NCBI GenBank assembly: GCA_963969495.1
Contig: OZ018337.1
Span: forward strand, 84,108,777 to 84,172,776
Reading direction: 5' to 3'
DNA: 64,000 bases
Source of the DNA: Ceratothoa steindachneri
Lineage: Eukaryota > Arthropoda > Malacostraca > Isopoda > Cymothoidae
In this document: one piece after another, positions 50,456 through 61,202 of the stretch
How the letters are laid out: each line of letters opens with the position of its first letter
Position numbering within the stretch: position 1 is the first letter of the stretch
Program-made: the position numbers and the translations under genes
The notes under the pieces: model-generated
The model's input: the letters and a program-made list of their open reading frames with translations, nothing else
Databases searched by the model: none
What the model was told of the DNA's origin: nothing

Positions 50456-50990
50456 AATAGGCATTCTTACTTAATCTTGGGCAATAGGCCTTTACTTAAT
50501 TATGGGAAATAGGCCTTCTTAATTAATGATGGGAAAAAGGTGTTCTTACTTAATCATGGGAAATATTGATTCTTACTTAATCTTGGGAAATAGGCCTTCT
50601 TACTTAATCATGGGAATTAGGCCTTCTTACTTGATCATGGGAAATAGGCCTTCTTAATTAATGATGGGAAAAAGGTGTTCTTACTTAATCATGGGAAATA
50701 TTCATTCTTACTTAATCTTGGGAAATAGGTCTTCTTTCTTATTCATGGGAAATAGGCCTTCTTACTTAATCATGGGAATTAGGCCTTCTTACTTGATCAT
50801 GGAAAATTGGCCTTCTTAATCAATGATGGGAAAAAGGTGTTCTTACTTAATCATGAGAAATAGTTATTCTTACTTAATCTTGGGAACTAGGTCTTCTTTC
50901 TTATTCATGGGAAATATGCCTTCTTACTTAATCATGGGAATTAGGCCTTCTTACTTAATCATGGGAAATAGGCCTTCTTAATCAATCATT
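50456..50990 (+). repeat. 27-bp satellite with higher-order organisation
   Basis: About 20 units of 27 bp run in tandem, consensus GGCCTTCTTACTTAATCATG plus GGAAATA. Variant units recur in a fixed order: a C type with AATTAATGATGGGAAAAA, a D type starting GGTGTTC, an E type ending CTTGGGAAATA, an F type GGTCTTCTTTCTTATTC, then A (GGAATTA) and B. The C-D-E-(F)-A-B series appears about three times. This means multi-unit blocks were duplicated after the single units diverged. Confidence 0.93.
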
Positions 50991-51974
50991 GGAACCAAAA
51001 TATTACAGGGAATTTTAAGATTTCATTCTCTTAATGTTCTATAGGAGATTACCCTCTGATATGGAATTCCTGCACCAGGCATTTTCATAATTTGCCCCCA
51101 AATTACCATATCACTTAAATATTTAAGATTATAAAATCAATAACGTTTGAATCAAATCCATGATTTCTCGCCAAATTGGCAGGTAAACTGCCGGTTAGGG
51201 GGATTTCATTGCAGGATCCCTTGGATACTATTTAAAGGAATACGGTGGATTTGAGGGCTGCGAAACTTCTGTCTAAAAGGTAAAGTTGCGCCAAGTCGAA
51301 ATGCAAATTACCAGGACCTCTCTCTATCTTGGTGGGTTGATCTGAGCATATGTAAATCCAGACCACTATCAACAAGTAACTCATCACATCCCAAACAGGT
51401 AATCTGACCAAAGTTCTCACACACACCCACGCCCATCTCCATCTTTTCTTCGAAAAAAACAACATTTTTTTACGTTTGTGGCATCGAAGGGCGTTGCTTA
51501 TCTTTATCCACACTCATCAAAGGTGGAGTTGGTCTTACTTCCCTTGAGATTAAATGGTCCCATTACACTCTCTGCCCATTTCTTCCAATGGTGTCAAGCC
51601 GGTAATTTCATTAGCCGGTGTGAGACTGTCGTCTCCCATTGAAAATGGGTGGCGAGAATAACTAACCTTTAATTAATTACTTAAATTAATCTTGTGATGT
51701 AAAGTAAAATACCTGTCTGTACTTTAAAAATGGTTTCCCTTGATATCTCCCTTTCATAAAAGAAATAGATAAAAAAATCAAGAGTGAATGGGCTGCAAGA
51801 TTGAAAGAAAAAAAGATACTGGGATGATTAATAGATTGACCAACCAAGACTAACAGACGTTGATTTCTCGAAAAGGTGGAACTTTTTCATATTTCCCTGG
51901 ATTTATTCAAGAATTATTAGTGTTTTTTTCTTTCTCTCTTCTTTTTGTTTCATTCTGGCTCGCTTTCACACATT
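50991..51974. other. Unannotated stretch
   Basis: No recognisable gene. The 93-codon minus-strand frame at 51232-51513 begins with GTG or a late ATG and matches nothing I know. Confidence 0.45.
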
Positions 51975-52680
51975 CAAAAGTAGATATAGGCAATGGCCAA
52001 TGGCAGATTGGTTGAATATTCATAACCAGTCAGACATAAATGCTTATGCATTATAGTTCTCAGGTAGTTAATAGAATTTCCATTATCCTGCAGGAAGGTT
52101 TTGCTAGATCCTATCCTTAAATGATTATGCGAGGGGAAGGAACCGGGCAAATTTGAATAAGGCAAACGCGATCAGCTCGTTCATGGACAATCGCTGTTGT
52201 TTCTTCGATGTCAGGTAGATATTTGTGAAAACCAATGGCTTAAAGTGACGAAGAAAGCACTGGAACTAAAATAGAATAACTAAACCATTTGGTTAACCTG
52301 AATTGAATAAAATTAGAGAAAGGGTTGGATGGTAAATGGATGAAAGAAACTCATGAGTAGAAGACAGTTTCCTTCAGGGAACGGCTTATATTGGTTGGTG
52401 CATGGATGAGAAGGTGTGGCGAATAGAAGAAGAAGGTGGCATAGGAGGTGAAATGTTATTCAATAAATGAGGAAGGGAAAGTATGTGAGAATGCATGAAA
52501 ACATGAGAGCCGATTTAAGGCAAATTTGGGATAGAGAAATTCAGAAACTCTTTTTCGAAGTAAAAGAGACAGAGCTTCGATGTTGGGTGTGTTAAAATTA
52601 GAAGTGGGATAAAAAAACGCTGAAATACAGAATATTGGTTACTGAAGAAGAGCTGCACTTAGGAATGTTTAGTGGGGCTT
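51975..52680 (+). repeat. Dispersed unclassified repeat, copy B
   Basis: This is the partner of 29085-29790. It shares AATATTCATAACCAGTCA and ACATAAATGC near the start, TTTTGCTAGATCCTATCC, ATTATGCGAGG, and CGATGTCAGGTAGAT. It is followed within about 80 bp by a solo LTR. Confidence 0.6.
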
Positions 52681-52762
52681 TTCCGCTTTTTTGTACCGAA
52701 AAGAAAACAGTCTCAAGATTTCTTTGGCCTTAAACATAAGACATTAAGCTTCTAACGTTATG

Positions 52763-53168
52763 TGTCGGGTTCATTCCCACGCAAGGGTGGGCACAAAGGT
52801 CACCGGACGGCGATATCTGGCCACCGACATTTGAGGGCCTTGTGCTCACCCCCGCGTGGGTATGTGGATCTTATAGCCGTATTCAAGACAACACCGCTAT
52901 CTTTCCTCTAACGCCTTCGGAAGGGATTCCCTTTACAGGGTTGAGGAAGTCTCCTGCCTGATAGCTGGTTGGTGTCAAGGCGTAAAATCCTTCCCCCACA
53001 CCTTCTTCACCCAGCAAACGAGGTTTAGCTCGAGGTCCCCGTGGGCTCACCCAGCATTTTCATGCTGATCTTTATACTATTTTCATTATGCCTTCGGGTG
53101 AGGCAGGGGAGGATCTGCTCTGCTGGAAGAAGGAACTGGTCCACGAGTGAAAGAGGAAGGGTGGAACA
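52763..53168. mobile_element. Solo LTR, 406 bp, with TATG target duplication
   Basis: The GC-rich block starts TGTCGGGTTC and ends GGTGGAACA, giving TGT...ACA ends. It is flanked by TATG on both sides (52759-52762 and 53169-53172). A 4-bp duplication and such ends are typical of Ty3/Gypsy LTRs. No internal coding or second LTR is present, so it is a solo LTR left by LTR-LTR recombination. Its composition is sharply different from the AT-rich flanks. The transcription sense is not established. Confidence 0.72.
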
Positions 53169-53172
53169 TATG

Positions 53173-53980
53173 GCAAGAATAAAATATCGAGCATTCATTT
53201 AAAGATGGTGGAAATTAATTAGAATGCCCTGTAGTAGGTATTACTACCCAATCGGCACCTTTCCCCACTACCCATCAAAGAGATAGGATAAAAGTATCAA
53301 ATTGCGCCCACACTACTAAGTAAGTCCCCTTTCTTTTAAATAAAAATAATCAATAATCATTCGCGTGCTAAAGACCCATTATTTATAAATTCATGTCACG
53401 CTTTCAATTTGTAAGCAAAGATCCCAAATAGATCCTCTTTCAAAGAACTTTGAATATAAAATACCTACTCTATGAACAAATGTTTTTTCCAATCACTTTA
53501 TTTTAGCTGTGGAATAATTAAAAATTAAAATGCTTTCTTTTCTCAGTTTCGGGACCGATTGATGAGCAGGAACAAAACCACTTTTTGGCAAAGCATCAAA
53601 TTGATTCGTTAAGAGAATCAACTTAGGAATTTAGTAAAAACGTAGATTTTACATTTATGAAAACATTAATTTCCAAGGGAATTAAAAACGCAGAAATTAA
53701 GTTTAATAGAGAAAAATGTTAGAAGTAAAACATGATTCCTTAAAATTTAATTAATAGAAATATTTGTTCATTTCCTACGAATATTTATCACTCTTACTTC
53801 ACAATTTGATTTAGCATTTTTGACACTAAGATGCAGCTATTCCTCTTAACAATGTCGTACGATTTTTTTAGATTTTGGAAGCAATTTTGTTTTAATTTTC
53901 TCATCTCGTTATTCCCTACTCTAACTTTACTTACCTTTAAGAGAATTCACATCTTTTTGAATATATATAAATATATAAAA
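53173..53980. other. Unannotated stretch
   Basis: AT-rich noncoding DNA in which I see no motif. Confidence 0.5.
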
Positions 53981-54667
53981 GGTTTCCCAGAAAACAGTTA
54001 ACAGTACTTTGAATTAATATAACTCAAAAACTATTAGAGATTTGTGTGTCTTGCAAAAGGTGGTTTATTTAACTACTATTTATACTATCGATTCTGGAAA
54101 TTTCATTAAATTCCCTTTTATAATTATGATACACTAATGGGTTTAGTGGAGGCTATCAAAATTATGTTTGCGCAAGGAAGTAAAATAATGAAAGGAAGCC
54201 TAGGAGGGCTAGGCCACCGTGCACTTCCAAGAGGAGCGTAGGGAGCCTACGTAGCCTAGATCACGGTGCGATTCTTCAAACAAAGCCTACGCCATTTTAC
54301 AGGAGTTTTTCAGCCACGCTGTGGTTTGGTCTCGTCATTATTGCTTACTAAACAAATCAAAGCGTTTTTGTGTAAAAGTTTATTTGTATTACCCATATGA
54401 AGAGGTGTTTTTGTTAAAAATGGATTTAAATACATTTGTTGATTTTAAACTTCGAAGTTTCATTATTTTAGTTCCTTGCGCAAACACAATTTTGATAGCC
54501 TCCGCTAAACCCATTAGTGTAACAATATCGTAAAAGGGAATTTAATGAAATTTCCGGATTCGACAGATAAATATTTGGTAAATTTGGTTTGTCAAACCGG
54601 ACTTAAAAATCTCTAATAGGTTTTGAGTTATACTAAATCAAATTACCGTTGACTTTTTTCTGAAACA

Positions 54668-54668
<1 letters not shown>
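53981..54668. mobile_element. Foldback / MITE-like element with about 212-bp inverted repeats
   Basis: The left arm at 53981-54193 and right arm at 54458-54668 are inverted copies. Shared blocks are AGAAAA with AACAGTA/AACGGTA, TATAACTCAAAA with CTATTAGAGATTT, GGAAATTTCATTAAATTCCC, ACACTAATGGGTTTAG with GGAGGCTATCAAAATT, and GTTTGCGCAAGGAA. The outer ends are near TA on both sides. The 264-bp middle is GC-richer at first and has no transposase. The arms are much longer than ordinary terminal repeats, so foldback-type or long-TIR MITE is the best description. Confidence 0.85.

Positions 54669-54740
<72 letters not shown>
54669..54740. repeat. (CT)n-(TA)n compound microsatellite
   Basis: About 38 bp of CT repeats are followed by about 34 bp of TA repeats, directly after the foldback element. 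Confidence 0.97.
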
Positions 54741-54744
<4 letters not shown>

Positions 54745-54831
54745 GAATTAAACCATATTCTCCGAAGACAATTTAATTCAGAAACTGTTCTGAATTAAAT
54801 TGTCTTCGGAGAATGTGGTTTAATTCCTCAT
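54740..54831. repeat. 92-bp near-perfect hairpin between TA tracts
   Basis: Arms of 44 bp (54740-54783 and 54788-54831) match at 43 positions around a 4-base loop ACTG. The arm begins ATGAGGAATTAAACCA and ends CAATTTAATTCAGAA. It is bounded by a TA tract on the left and, after about 35 bp, a second TA tract on the right. Confidence 0.95.
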
Positions 54832-54862
54832 CTTTTCTTGCTATATTGCATTAATTTTCATC

Positions 54863-54965
<103 letters not shown>

Positions 54966-55084
54966 TGAATTTTCGCAGACAATAAGTATTTTACTATAAA
55001 AAAGCTTGATAAAGAAAGAGAGTCGATGTGAGGTCGATCAACTCTTGATGACTCTATGGCATTAAATGCGATCAAAGAGATCTC

Positions 55085-55111
55085 TGATAGAGATCTCGGA
55101 GATCTCTATCA
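55085..55111. repeat. Perfect 12-bp-arm hairpin
   Basis: TGATAGAGATCT and AGATCTCTATCA pair exactly around CGG. An overlapping GAGATCTC-TGATA-GAGATCTC repeat lets the same bases fold a second way. Confidence 0.9.
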
Positions 55112-55224
55112 ACTTCAGTTTTCTCCTACAATTAAATTCTCTAAGGGACGTTTTATTATAGAGAAGGAAATTTTGAATTGGGGAGTTAATGTACCTTCTT
55201 AGATGCGACGCTTGCATTTTGATT

Positions 55225-55760
55225 GACTTAAAAGTGGTGAAGTTCAGAAATAAATAGAAGTATCGAATGTTTGTGAATTTTTAAAACCTAAAAAATTACA
55301 AATGGCGAAGATCAGAAAATCGATTTTTATATATCTTCTATGACTATATTTTAGCAACGTGATATTTTTAAAATGGGGAAATTAAGTTTAGAGTTCCTTT
55401 TTGAAATTATTATAATTAGCGAAGTTCAGAAAATTTGTAATAAATAATTTTACTAGGGCCGTTTTTTTAGATTTTAACTTTAATCCTAGTGGCGAAGTGC
55501 AAGCTCCCCTCGTATAGGGGAGTGGTGAAGCCATTGCCTGGTAACATTATATTTTAAGAACAGTTATCATAGAGTTTGAATAATAATAATAATAGATATT
55601 TTAGAAACTTACTCTGCTTATGACCTAGTTATTTCTAAAAGTTCTAGTTTGAAAAAACAAAATGGTGAAGTAAAAAAAATAGATGATTTTAAGATATTTT
55701 GGAATTTTGGAAACCAAAAAGAATTGCCTGGTAACATTATATTTTAAGAACAGTTATTAA
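55225..55760 (+). repeat. Scattered GGCGAAG-type motif and a 35-bp direct repeat
   Basis: A motif close to GGCGAAGTTCAGAAAAT recurs at about 55232, 55303, 55417, 55492 and, weaker, 55514 and 55664. A 35-bp block beginning ATTGCCTGGTAACATTATAT occurs identically at 55533-55567 and 55723-55757. Spacing is irregular, so this is a decayed array or repeated insertions and not a clean satellite. Confidence 0.6.
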
Positions 55761-57430
55761 TATATTCTTTGAACCAAAAAGCTTTTCTTTTACTGATATT
55801 TGGTTACCGATAGAATTTCTATTCCAAACAGAATATGATCGTCTTAATTAGTAAATTTACTAAGGAATTCAGCCTACTTCAACCTTTCGTTTAAGTGTTT
55901 TTTTGTTCTATCTATTGTTAACTGTGAACAAAGCTTTCTTTCCATCTCGAATCCGGCGCAACCATCATCTTTTAGAGCCTCGAATTGATGACTATGGAAT
56001 CTTCACTGTTGGCAAACCTGAAAGAATCATCTTTTCAATTATGGACTCGGTCTAGGAAAAGAGAATACTCTCATATGAATCCAATTTAGTTGGCGGTGAG
56101 AGAACAGTGTCCTTTTACCTCTATATTACTAATGCTTCTTCTCTATCACGCCACAACAATACCTGTGTTTGAATGCGAAATAACCTGAAAGTTAAGAAAG
56201 AGAAATATTGTCCTCTAAGGGCGTGGCTCTCTAAAAGTCAGGTAAAACTGGCGAAAAGGTGAAATCTTATGATGTTTGATGTAGTGCAACGTAAAGGAGG
56301 TAAATATATTTTTACTTGCTCCATATTTATAAATGATATCTACTTTAACCTAAAATTGGAGAGAAAAAATCGCTCTCATTCTCGTGTAAGGAACGTTATG
56401 CACAGGGAAGCCTCTCCTACTCAATTCAGACATAATTGTTTTTTCAGTAATTCAGATAACAATAATTTTACACCCAAAATTTTTCACGCAAATAAATGAA
56501 ATATGTGGTTAACATAAGGATATCAGATGACTAGCATTCATTCGGTCAATTTTCATTCCACCTGTCTTACACACAACTTCAATTAGTCTGTCCACAATAA
56601 TAACGTTGCCTTTCGCTCGCACCGAATGCCTCGGAGATAATCAAATATATTTATTTCCTTCGCTTAAAAATCCATTCTCATTTATTATTTTTACCTTCAC
56701 ACCAAATCGTAATTCTTTCACAATGAAAAACTCATAACACATTTTTATACACAATTCATACATCTCTTCCCAATTTCTCGGGCAATTCAAAAAAGCTTTT
56801 AATTACAAGTAAAATGCTCTATATCTAATACATAAATTCATTGAACATGAAAGAACCCTTCTCAATCTGTACAATCATGCGCTTTCTATAGAAAGACATG
56901 TCCTGCAAGAACATCAACTTATTCTACATTGCTTTATCAGCAACCTGCTTCAATGAAAACAGCTGAGCCATACAGTCTTTGCTCTATACCTTCGTTGCTG
57001 ATAATCTTCTTAAATGATGAATCATAGTTTTTACCCTGCAAAGCCGCTACTAACACTGAACAACCCAATTTCCCTCTTAAGCTCGAAGTTGCTTTTTTCT
57101 CTTTTCTCTTCACACAAAGATAATATTATCATATAATTCTAATCTTTAGCTAGTCATCTTTTCCAAAGATCTATCAACACAACCACCGTATTCATTCAAT
57201 CAAAAGTTCATCATATTTATTAATTATCATGGCCAGTCTCACTTGCCGTCCAAATTTTAGTTTTTTACATTCCATTGAGACTTGTCTCACACTTATAGGT
57301 TTCAGAAACTAACATATTATGCGTTGTTACATTCCGGTATAGTCATAAAATACGGTAATATCAAAATATTTTAGCATTCGACTATTAACATTTTCTTTGC
57401 TCAAGAGTCACCTCCTATCCAGGTTAAACA
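55760..57430. other. Unannotated stretch
   Basis: No supported gene. A 76-codon frame at 56269-56499 has no recognisable content. Confidence 0.45.
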
Positions 57431-57439
57431 TCTATTTTG

Positions 57440-57760
57440 TTATTGGGATGGGATAAGGCGGCTAAGGTGGATTTTTTATTTTTGATAGGGAATTAGCCAG
57501 TCCCGATCGTCTCCATCCTCTGAGGGGTCATCGGTTATAGATCTGTCTCCCTTCTTGAGAGAGGATAACGCCATAAGCGGTGACAAAGCACTTAATGTTA
57601 ATGGAGACTGTCCGTGTGACCCCCTAGCAGTCTGAATCTCTCTGTCTGAATCAATGTGTGTGGTATTTTTCTCTCTGTGAGTCAGTGTTTGTGTGTTTGT
57701 TACAAGCCTCTTTAATCTAACGAAAATTAGGGGCTTGGCTCTGCTTCTGCAATCTGAGAG
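57440..57760 (-). other. GC-richer patch with a short coding-like frame
   Basis: On the minus strand a frame reads MALSSLKKGDRSITDDPSED and continues to a stop at about 57467 (about 32 codons). It is acidic and compositionally unlike the flanks. It could be the end of an exon or a retroelement piece; I do not recognise it. A GT-rich run follows on the plus strand at 57650-57700. Confidence 0.3.
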
Positions 57761-59300
57761 ATGGGCGGAGTTTCTTTGGTCAGAGGGTATATGCGTGTAT
57801 ATAGTGTACGCGTATGTATACCAAGAGAATGTTCGAATTTGAAAAGCTGATTTCTTTCATTGATACATTAATTATTAACTAGCGATATGGCATTATTTAG
57901 AATTATACGGGGGCTTTGTGCTTTGCATTACCTATTTATTAAAATATGGCATAATATTTAAGTGTGTGGTTGGTTTGCCCTTTTCAAAATTTCATAGGGC
58001 CAAAGGTGTGTTAATTCGTGAGGTTCTTTGTTAGCTCTACTTCACCTCGTAATTAAGCGTAACAAATACTCCGCTTTCAATAAAACGAAGTATTATAAAT
58101 GCTATTTATTAACTCTAATATATTCTTTTGACAATAATCATTTTGCCAATTAATTTATTGTGACACTATTTTACAATATATGCTACAATATTTATTTAAC
58201 CTCTAGGTAATATTTATTACGTAATATATTGTGTATTACTCGTTTTACAGGCGAAAGTCCATTTACCTTACATAGGCATATCTACCCAAAAAATATTGTC
58301 CGAACAATTTGCCTCCTTTTAGTATAATTGTGCCGTGGCAACGGAGTGCAAAAGTACATTTAATATTTTGTCATTAACTTACTTCTATACAATGCAGCGG
58401 GTCTCTTAAATATGAAAGAATGATGAGTAAACTTTTCTTTTAATAACCTCTTTACCTTATTTTGGGATTCTTTTGACTTCTAATTCTTAAAATATATTAT
58501 TCTTTATGTCCATAATTACACACGGTAGTTGGCAGTTCTTTAGAGCGTTCGGAGATCGGAACTGCAGCTCTTTAATGCGAATAAAATTCGTGTGTATGTA
58601 TGTGTGTGTGCACCACTTCTTTATTATTGTTAACTTTTACAGATTTGCGTACGCGCCCCAAAACATTAAATCCACTTTCCTATTTCATTTTGTTATGCTT
58701 GGTTGCAATCATGAACTTTTGTGGCAAAAGTCCTGCGATTCTTTCTTTAAACCATATAATGAGGAGCGTCTTAACATTTGGGGTTTCAGATGTCCCAGCT
58801 GCAAATCCTCATCTGCAAACAAAACTCATCCCTTTTTTCCTTCTTTATATACATTAATGTGCGTTCCCTCCACACTACTTTTCAAATTAACCAGACGGAA
58901 CTAAGAATACGAAATCACGTCTAAATTAATATTTACACGGACTTTTTAATATTACTATAGAGTTAACTTTAAATTAATATATTTACATTGTTGTAGAATG
59001 CCCTCCCTTGTTGTTCTATTCTTAACGTGCTAAGAGAGTGTCTAATATATATTGATATCTAAATATATTAACGAACAGAGCCGTTCCGAAACACGTAAGG
59101 ATATCGAGAGAAACGCAAAATAATCCCCAAATAAACTTATATTTTAACCTTATTAATTGAATACACAACGTTCAAACATTAACTACGGCAATACTCGAAA
59201 TATTATTATATACAAGAATTAATTAAATTAGTTTACCCACAAAAATTGGTTAATTTCTCTACACACAACAATAATATAAGAATTAGGCTTACGGACTAAT
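57760..59300. other. Unannotated stretch
   Basis: No supported gene. Two overlapping plus-strand frames at 58506-58904 (132 and 85 codons) are alternatives of each other, with no recognisable domain. Confidence 0.4.
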
Positions 59301-59534
59301 GTGAAATTTGAAGACCTCAGAAATGGTATTAACTGAGGACGTGTGCCGTCCGTCCAGATGTAGATGGGCGCAATCACACGGTCGTTTTGGTGAGGGTAGC
59401 AGCTGGGGTTACACACGGCATTCCAGGAGGAGGGGGGTTCTTCAAGGATGGGAACAATTACGGTGCTTTATGCAACACCTAGGCAGTCGTAGTCTCTCTG
59501 TCGAGAGTGAGTCGAACCTGGTTCTTAAATAAAG

Positions 59535-60060
59535 TTAACTTGGAGTCGGTGTGACCATCGAGTAACGAGCTCGAGGAGAAGCTATTCTCCTTCGTTACTT
59601 ATTTCCTTATGGACGAGGACTGAACTCGGGGAGGGTCTTCTTCAAGGGCGAGGATAACGGAGGGGGGTTGCTCTGGTGAGGATAAGTTACTTAAAGTTTG
59701 GTGTGGCCACCGAGTAACGAGCTCGAGGAGGAGATTTTCACCTTCGTTACTTATTTCCTTATGGACGAAGACTGAACTCGGGGAGGGTCTTCTTCAAGGT
59801 CGAGTATAACGGAGGGGGGTTTCTCTGACAAGAATCAGTTGAACTTGGTTCCTTACCAAGTTAACTTAAGAGTTTGGTGTGGCGACCGAGTAACGGGCTC
59901 GAGCAGGAGCCTTTTCCTTTTTCTTTTCTTAATTCTTTAAGGACGAGGAATACCCCTGGTGTTTCAGGTGCACCAGGATATGAGGAGTCTCTCTGGCGAG
60001 AGTAAGTTGAATTTACCAAAGTTAACTTATCGTTTGGTTTAAAAACCAGGGACTAGCTTG
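59535..60060 (-). repeat. Imperfect tandem repeats downstream of the Gypsy integrase
   Basis: Three units share GAGTAACGAGCTCGAGGA at about 59561, 59713 and 59889, each preceded by a TTGGTGTGG-type block. They carry CTTCGTTACTTATTTCC, GAACTCGGGGAGGG and CAAGG with ATAACGGAGGGGGG. Spacing is about 150-176 bp. The block lies 3' of the integrase in element sense, where reverse transcriptase of a Gmr1-like element or the 3' untranslated region and LTR would be. No second copy lies upstream, so I cannot call it an LTR. Confidence 0.75.
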
Positions 60061-60143
60061 ACGATGAGCTTCTTCTTAGCCCCTTAAGGTAGGTAGCCCT
60101 GCCTCTCTTGCAGGGTACTTCTTGGTCTGGTGACGCAAGTAAA

Positions 60144-60923
60144 CTACCTCTTCAGTCTCGGTAGTTCGGTTTGATCCAAAGACTTCGTCACCAGGCGAAA
60201 AGGGGCTGCAGGCAGGTATCTGTGCCACTGTGTAGGGTTGTTTTGACACAACTTCTTCAATATATTTTTTAGAGTCCCGTTTAATTTCTCGCAGATTCCG
60301 TTAGCGGCTGGATGAAATGGACTCGTAAAAATTGGCTTGACTAACAGTAGTTTGTTAAAATACTCCATCAATTCTGAGGTGAATTGGCGCCCTCTATCAG
60401 ATAGAATTTTTTTAGGCAGGCCTACTCGTGCAAAAATTGAAATTAATGCTTCCGCGCAGGAAATAGTGTCAATCTTCCGTAGGGCCACGGCATCTGGGAA
60501 CCGGGTGGCACAATCCACTAGGGTGAGGATGTAGGAGTGTCCTCCACTTGAAGGGGGGTGAATTGGTCCCACCAAATCAATTGCCACTCGAAAGAAAGGT
60601 TCGGTAATAACGGGCACCTTTTGTAAGGGAGCGGGAGGTACCCGTCCTCTGGAGGGATCTTTCTGACACACGTCGCATGATCGGCAATAGGCCACAATTT
60701 CCCTGGCGGCCTGGGGCCAATAAAAGTGTCGGAATATCTGCTGCGCCGTTTTGTTGTGCCCAAAGTGTCCGGCTAATATTCCATCATGCGCGGTATTCAA
60801 AATTCTTTGCGTGTATTCTTGAGGTACACACAGTGCTTTCTTGTTCTCTTTATCCTCCTCGCTGATAGTACGGTAGAGAAGTGAGTCTTCTACGATATAC
60901 TGGATAGGCTTCTTTCCTTTCAC
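60144..60923 (-). pseudogene. Gypsy integrase (HHCC and DD35E intact, C-terminus lost)
   Basis: The 259-codon frame is a retroviral-type integrase that would insert element cDNA. The zinc-binding part has His46 (AHDG), His53 (AGHFGHNKT), Cys83 and Cys86 (CRSCDVCQ). The catalytic core has Asp116 (RVAIDLVGP), Asp176 (LSDRGRQFTS) and Glu212 (ANGICEKLNGTLK), with exactly 35 residues between the last two. The stretch ends at WHRYLPAAPF, where families continue with FAYR. From there the sequence is unrelated (a deletion or frameshift), so the C-terminal tether domain is lost. The frame really extends upstream past the listed Met to the stop at 60984, where KECPTLKPLWEKA belongs to it. Confidence 0.88.
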
Positions 60924-60983
60924 TTGGAGAATTTCACCTTTAATAGCTTTCTCCCATAGAGGTTTAAGAGTGGGGCATTCCTT

Positions 60984-61202
60984 CTAAGCACTGGCGAAGG
61001 AAGTGAATTTGAACCCATTGTCTTCGAGGGTAATCCTCGGGGTCAACTTAGCAGGTTGCTCTTTCCTCTGGGCTTCTTGTGCCCGGGTGACTACTTGTTG
61101 GGCCACTTCTTGCTGGGGAATTAGGGGGTTTTGTCCGATTAGTACTGCGCAGAACTTAATCGAGGCTACTACCACGTCCGTCCAACCGGTGAAATATCTG
61201 CA
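60984..61202 (-). pseudogene. End of Gypsy protease and protease-integrase linker
   Basis: After the in-frame TAA at 61203-61205 the same frame continues CRYFTGWTDVVVASIKFCAV and LIGQNPL, the last strand of a retropepsin (family LIGxD/LIGN). A linker with VVTRAQEAQRKEQ follows. It ends FTSFASA then TAG (60984-60986), then KECPTLKPLW. Relatives usually have Gln-Lys at that point, so TAG most likely replaced CAG. Confidence 0.7.

Noticed and set aside
50456..50990. CRISPR-like array
   Set aside because: Units are contiguous 27-bp tandem repeats without unique spacers, in a eukaryotic context.
58506..58904. 132-codon plus-strand frame as a gene
   Set aside because: Two overlapping frames cover the same bases, neither has a known motif, and codon content follows local base composition.
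59535..60060. 3' LTR of the Gypsy element
   Set aside because: No matching copy lies at the Gag end within 63053-63980 and no TG...CA edges or target duplication could be fixed; kept as tandem repeats only.
60337..60865. Plus-strand frames of 62-65 codons opposite the integrase
   Set aside because: They are antisense to a 259-codon integrase frame with intact HHCC and DD35E residues.
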